From Oscillospiraceae bacterium (GTDB lineage Bacteria > Bacillota > Clostridia > Oscillospirales > UBA644): 26,529 nucleotides of DNA. Within the stretch, counting starts at the first letter, position 1. Every line of letters starts with the position of its first letter. The DNA is taken from positions 1-26,529 of the forward strand of contig SVMP01000008.1 of assembly GCA_015067385.1 (NCBI GenBank). The letters run 5' to 3'. This document shows, piece by piece, positions 23,996-26,529 of the stretch. A program made the position numbers and the translations under genes. Below the pieces are notes generated by a model. That model did not search any database. It was not told where the DNA came from and saw nothing but the letters and a program-made list of their open reading frames with translations.

Positions 23996-25293
23996 CAGCT
24001 TATTTTAGCTTCTGAAACAGGTGTATCCTGTTCATCATCGATCACTTTTACATTTGCGCCGAGAGACGTCAGCTTTTCGACGAGATTTTCATATCCGCGT
24101 TCTATAAAACGGACCTCGGATATTTCCGTAATACCGTCAGCGCTGAGAGCGGCGATAACAAGAGCTATACCTGCACGAAGATCCGCAGCGGTTACGGAAG
24201 CGCCCGTAAGCTTTTCAACGCCTTCTACGATGCAGACATTTCCGTCAACAGTCAGATTTGCGCCCATTCTGCGAAGCTCATCGACGTACTGGAATCTGTA
24301 AGCGAAGATAGTTTCGGTAATAATGGACGTACCCTTTGCTTTACAAAGGAGAGCCGCCATCTGAGACTGCATATCTGTCGGGAAGCCGGGGTAAGGAAGA
24401 GTTTTAACATTGACCTTGTTAATGGGTGTGTTTTCGTCACGGGAAACGATCACGTAATCGTCAAACTCCTCAATGGTAGCACCGGAAGCTTCGATCTTGG
24501 CGGAGATAGATTCGAGATGCTTGGGAATTACGTTTCTTATGGTAACACGTCCGCCTGCGGCAGCGGCAGCAGCCATAAAAGTTCCTGCTTCTATCTGGTC
24601 GGGAATGATCTCATAACGTCCGCCGTGAAGCTCGGAAACGCCTCTGATCTTGATAACATCGGTACCTGCGCCCTTGATCTGCGCACCCATGGCATTAAGG
24701 AAGTTTGCAATATCAACGATATGAGGCTCTTTGCCTGCGTTTTCGATGACGGTAAGACCGTCGGCAAGAACAGCGGCAAGCATGATATTGACGGTTGCGC
24801 CGACAGAGGGGAAATCGAGGTTCATGTCCGTGCCTTCGAGCTTTTCGGCATCGGCAATAACAATACCGTGTTCAATGGAGACCTTAGCACCCAAAGCCTC
24901 AAAGCCCTTGATATGATAGTCAATGGGACGTTCGACAAAAGAGCAACCGCCCGGAAGACCGACACGTGCATGACGGAATCTGCCGAGAAGAGCGCCTATG
25001 AGATAATAGGATGCACGGAGTCTTCTTACGGCGTCATAATCTGCAACGTAAGAAACAACATTTGTGCAATCGACACGGAGAGTTTTTTCATCGATATATG
25101 AGATGTCTGCACCCATATTTTCCATGATCTCGTAAAGCTCTCTTACGTCGTTTATATTGGGAACGTTTTCAATTATACAAACGCCTTTGACAAGAACAGT
25201 AGCGGGAATAATACCTACTACCGCATTTTTTCCCCCGCTCAGTGAGACTTCACCGTAAAGCGGCTTACCTCCGCTGATAACATATTTTTTCAA
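23995..25293 (-). CDS. murA: UDP-N-acetylglucosamine 1-carboxyvinyltransferase
   Basis: The 432-residue protein catalyses the first committed step of peptidoglycan synthesis, adding enolpyruvate from PEP to UDP-GlcNAc. The PEP-binding lysine is in SGGKNAVV (Lys22). The fosfomycin-target Cys is in GLPGGCSFVERPID (Cys117), so it should be fosfomycin-sensitive in principle. Other motifs are DFPSVGATVNIM, DQIEAGTFM, PYPGFPTDMQSQM and DLRAGIAL. The start is TTG at 25293, giving MKKYVISGGKPL; the GTG at 25305 overlaps the AAGAGG ribosome binding site and is rejected. It is the middle gene of an apparent M23-murA-walJ operon. Confidence 0.95.
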   Translation of the reverse strand: MKKYVISGGKPLYGEVSLSGGKNAVVGIIPATVLVKGVCIIENVPNINDVRELYEIMENMGADISYIDEKTLRVDCTNVVSYVADYDAVRRLRASYYLIGALLGRFRHARVGLPGGCSFVERPIDYHIKGFEALGAKVSIEHGIVIADAEKLEGTDMNLDFPSVGATVNIMLAAVLADGLTVIENAGKEPHIVDIANFLNAMGAQIKGAGTDVIKIRGVSELHGGRYEIIPDQIEAGTFMAAAAAAGGRVTIRNVIPKHLESISAKIEASGATIEEFDDYVIVSRDENTPINKVNVKTLPYPGFPTDMQSQMAALLCKAKGTSIITETIFAYRFQYVDELRRMGANLTVDGNVCIVEGVEKLTGASVTAADLRAGIALVIAALSADGITEISEVRFIERGYENLVEKLTSLGANVKVIDDEQDTPVSEAKIS

Positions 25294-25338
25294 AATTGAT
25301 AGCACCTCTTGATTTGTTTGAGTGTTGGTGTGTTTGTG

Positions 25339-26529
25339 TTATGAAATATGCGGAAGAGCATCAAAATACTCTTTTTTCTCTATATTGTAAAGTGCGAAAT
25401 GTACGTGGTTGCCGGTACTGTTGCCTGTGCTTCCGACGTATGCGATGACCTGTCCCTGATAGACCTTGGAGCCCTTGCCCAATGATTTGACAAGACTGCT
25501 GCAATGTCCGTAATAAGAACGAATACCGTTACCGTGGTCGATCGCGAGATAGTTGCCGAGACCGTTCTTCTGATAGCCGTATTCAACAATAACGCCTGCG
25601 TCAGCCGCAAGTATTTTTGTACCGTACGGTGCTGCGATATCGGTACCTCTATGGAAATTCTCGACACCATTAAGTGTTCTTTTTCCAAAACCCGACGAAA
25701 CATATCCGGCACCGTTTGCAAGGGGCCATATGAATTTACCTGAAGGAGCGATGGTTTTTGTTCCGACAAGGATCTGACGCGCGACAGCGTCTTTGACCTT
25801 TTTCTGAGAGACTTCGGCTCTGTGTGTTTCAACGCCGTTTACCTCTCGGACCTCTGCGGTGATCTCATAAATACCGTTAGAGCCTTGCTGTTTTGTCTGC
25901 GTGGTGCCCTCGTAAAGAGAATCGGTATATATGTATTTTGTTTCGTAAGGAATGACCTCTGAATATGTTACCTGATAAGATGTCTGAACTTTAAGTTCAA
26001 CATACGGCTGACCGACAGTCAGAGTGTCACCTGTTGAAAGCTCGGAAATATTGCGATTGTTCAGAAGAGAAAGAACGGGAACGCTTATGCCGTATTTTTC
26101 TGCAATGCTTTCGGCTGTATCGTTCTTTGAAACTTTATGAGAAGACGGATCTTTCGATGTCTGGAACAGTTCCATAAGCTCGGAATAAGAGCGTTCGTAA
26201 TTTTTCGGATAAGTATCTCTTACGATCTCTACGCTGTTGACGATGCTGTACTGTTCGCCTTTTTCGCCCGAAAGATACCAGGAGGAGACTTCTTCGAGCA
26301 GACGGGTAAAATCTCCGTCATTTTTCGAAGTGCCTATAAGCTGACCGTCGATAAATAAACCGTAAGACTGACCTATATATTCCTGATAGCTGTTATAAAG
26401 CGTTTCGGCGATGACCGAGCTGTCCGTAAACTGATCTTTTTCGATAATGACAAAGCTCAGAGTCGGGATAGATTCCATCATGTATTCACTTTCGCCCGAT
26501 GCATGTATCGGGCGAAAGTGAATACATGA
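25339..26529 (-). CDS. LysM-G5-M23 peptidoglycan endopeptidase (5'-truncated by the window end)
   Basis: From the first Met in the window (26481) 380 residues are visible, but the frame is open to the edge and there is no signal peptide, so the true N-terminus is missing. In order there are an N-terminal region (GLFIDGQLIGT), a LysM domain (HKVSKNDTAESIAEKYGIS), a G5 domain (VQTSYQVTYSEVIPYETKY) and a C-terminal M23 lysostaphin-like peptidase domain. The zinc motifs are HRGTDIAAP and GNHVHFAL, with YYGHCSSLVKS between them. It should be secreted or membrane-anchored and cut peptidoglycan cross-bridges during growth or division. It is followed by murA 45 bp downstream. The last 23 bases of frame (26507-26529) lie in a perfect inverted repeat and may not be genuine sequence. 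Confidence 0.88.
   Translation of the reverse strand, partial: SCIHFRPIHASGESEYMMESIPTLSFVIIEKDQFTDSSVIAETLYNSYQEYIGQSYGLFIDGQLIGTSKNDGDFTRLLEEVSSWYLSGEKGEQYSIVNSVEIVRDTYPKNYERSYSELMELFQTSKDPSSHKVSKNDTAESIAEKYGISVPVLSLLNNRNISELSTGDTLTVGQPYVELKVQTSYQVTYSEVIPYETKYIYTDSLYEGTTQTKQQGSNGIYEITAEVREVNGVETHRAEVSQKKVKDAVARQILVGTKTIAPSGKFIWPLANGAGYVSSGFGKRTLNGVENFHRGTDIAAPYGTKILAADAGVIVEYGYQKNGLGNYLAIDHGNGIRSYYGHCSSLVKSLGKGSKVYQGQVIAYVGSTGNSTGNHVHFALYNIEKKEYFDALPHIS
26478..26529. repeat. Perfect 23-bp inverted repeat at the contig end
   Basis: Bases 26478-26500 are the exact reverse complement of 26507-26529, with a 6-base centre GCATGT, and the second arm ends at the last base of the window. It lies at the 5' side of a coding frame. 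An assembly or amplification fold-back is the simplest explanation; a true cruciform is possible. Confidence 0.9.

Overview
The window looks like a metagenomic contig from an anaerobic, low-to-mid-GC Firmicute, most likely a gut or rumen clostridium near the Ruminococcaceae/Oscillospiraceae. The reasons are: AGGAGG-type ribosome binding sites, several near-perfect TTGACA-N17-TATAAT promoters, many U-tract terminators, a SleB-type spore-cortex hydrolase, a DUF1540 cysteine-rich protein, a YycJ/WalJ hydrolase, an LysM-G5-M23 peptidase and a YsxC/EngB GTPase. The genus cannot be named from sequence alone. Both ends cut through genes, and the right end is a perfect 23-bp inverted repeat that looks like an assembly or fold-back artefact.

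Left third (1-7350): the 3' end of an unidentified gene with a phage-tail-like C-terminal motif; the carA-carB operon on the minus strand; a DUF1540 gene; and a SleB-like hydrolase. carAB is the most unusual locus. The large subunit is fused in frame to a complete diaminopimelate epimerase (DapF) domain. That domain has Phe where the first catalytic Cys should be. CarA has Gly and Lys in place of the glutaminase Cys and His. Upstream of carA are a perfect promoter and a short structured RNA ending in a terminator, with an alternative competing stem, followed by a second carA-proximal promoter.

Middle (7500-15900): pcrA helicase, a GrpB/UPF0157 protein, a large cytoplasmic GH106-like glycosidase, a CYTH-domain protein, ung, and a DUF2461 protein. 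Most are single-gene units in alternating orientation, each with its own promoter or terminator.

Right third (15930-26529): a diverged Tet(M)/EF-G-like GTPase, then an apparent operon engB-lysA-GH125-GH95-like, which mixes ribosome assembly, lysine synthesis and intracellular glycan breakdown. Last is a minus-strand cluster M23 peptidase-murA-walJ devoted to peptidoglycan.

Together the genes cover carbamoyl phosphate synthesis, meso-DAP/lysine and peptidoglycan metabolism, DNA repair, and cytoplasmic trimming of mannose- and possibly rhamnose- or fucose-containing glycans. The most novel candidate is the carAB operon: predicted ammonia-dependent carbamoyl phosphate synthetase, carrying an epimerase-like domain that has lost one catalytic cysteine, behind a possible RNA attenuator. 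No tRNA, rRNA, CRISPR array or insertion sequence was recognised.
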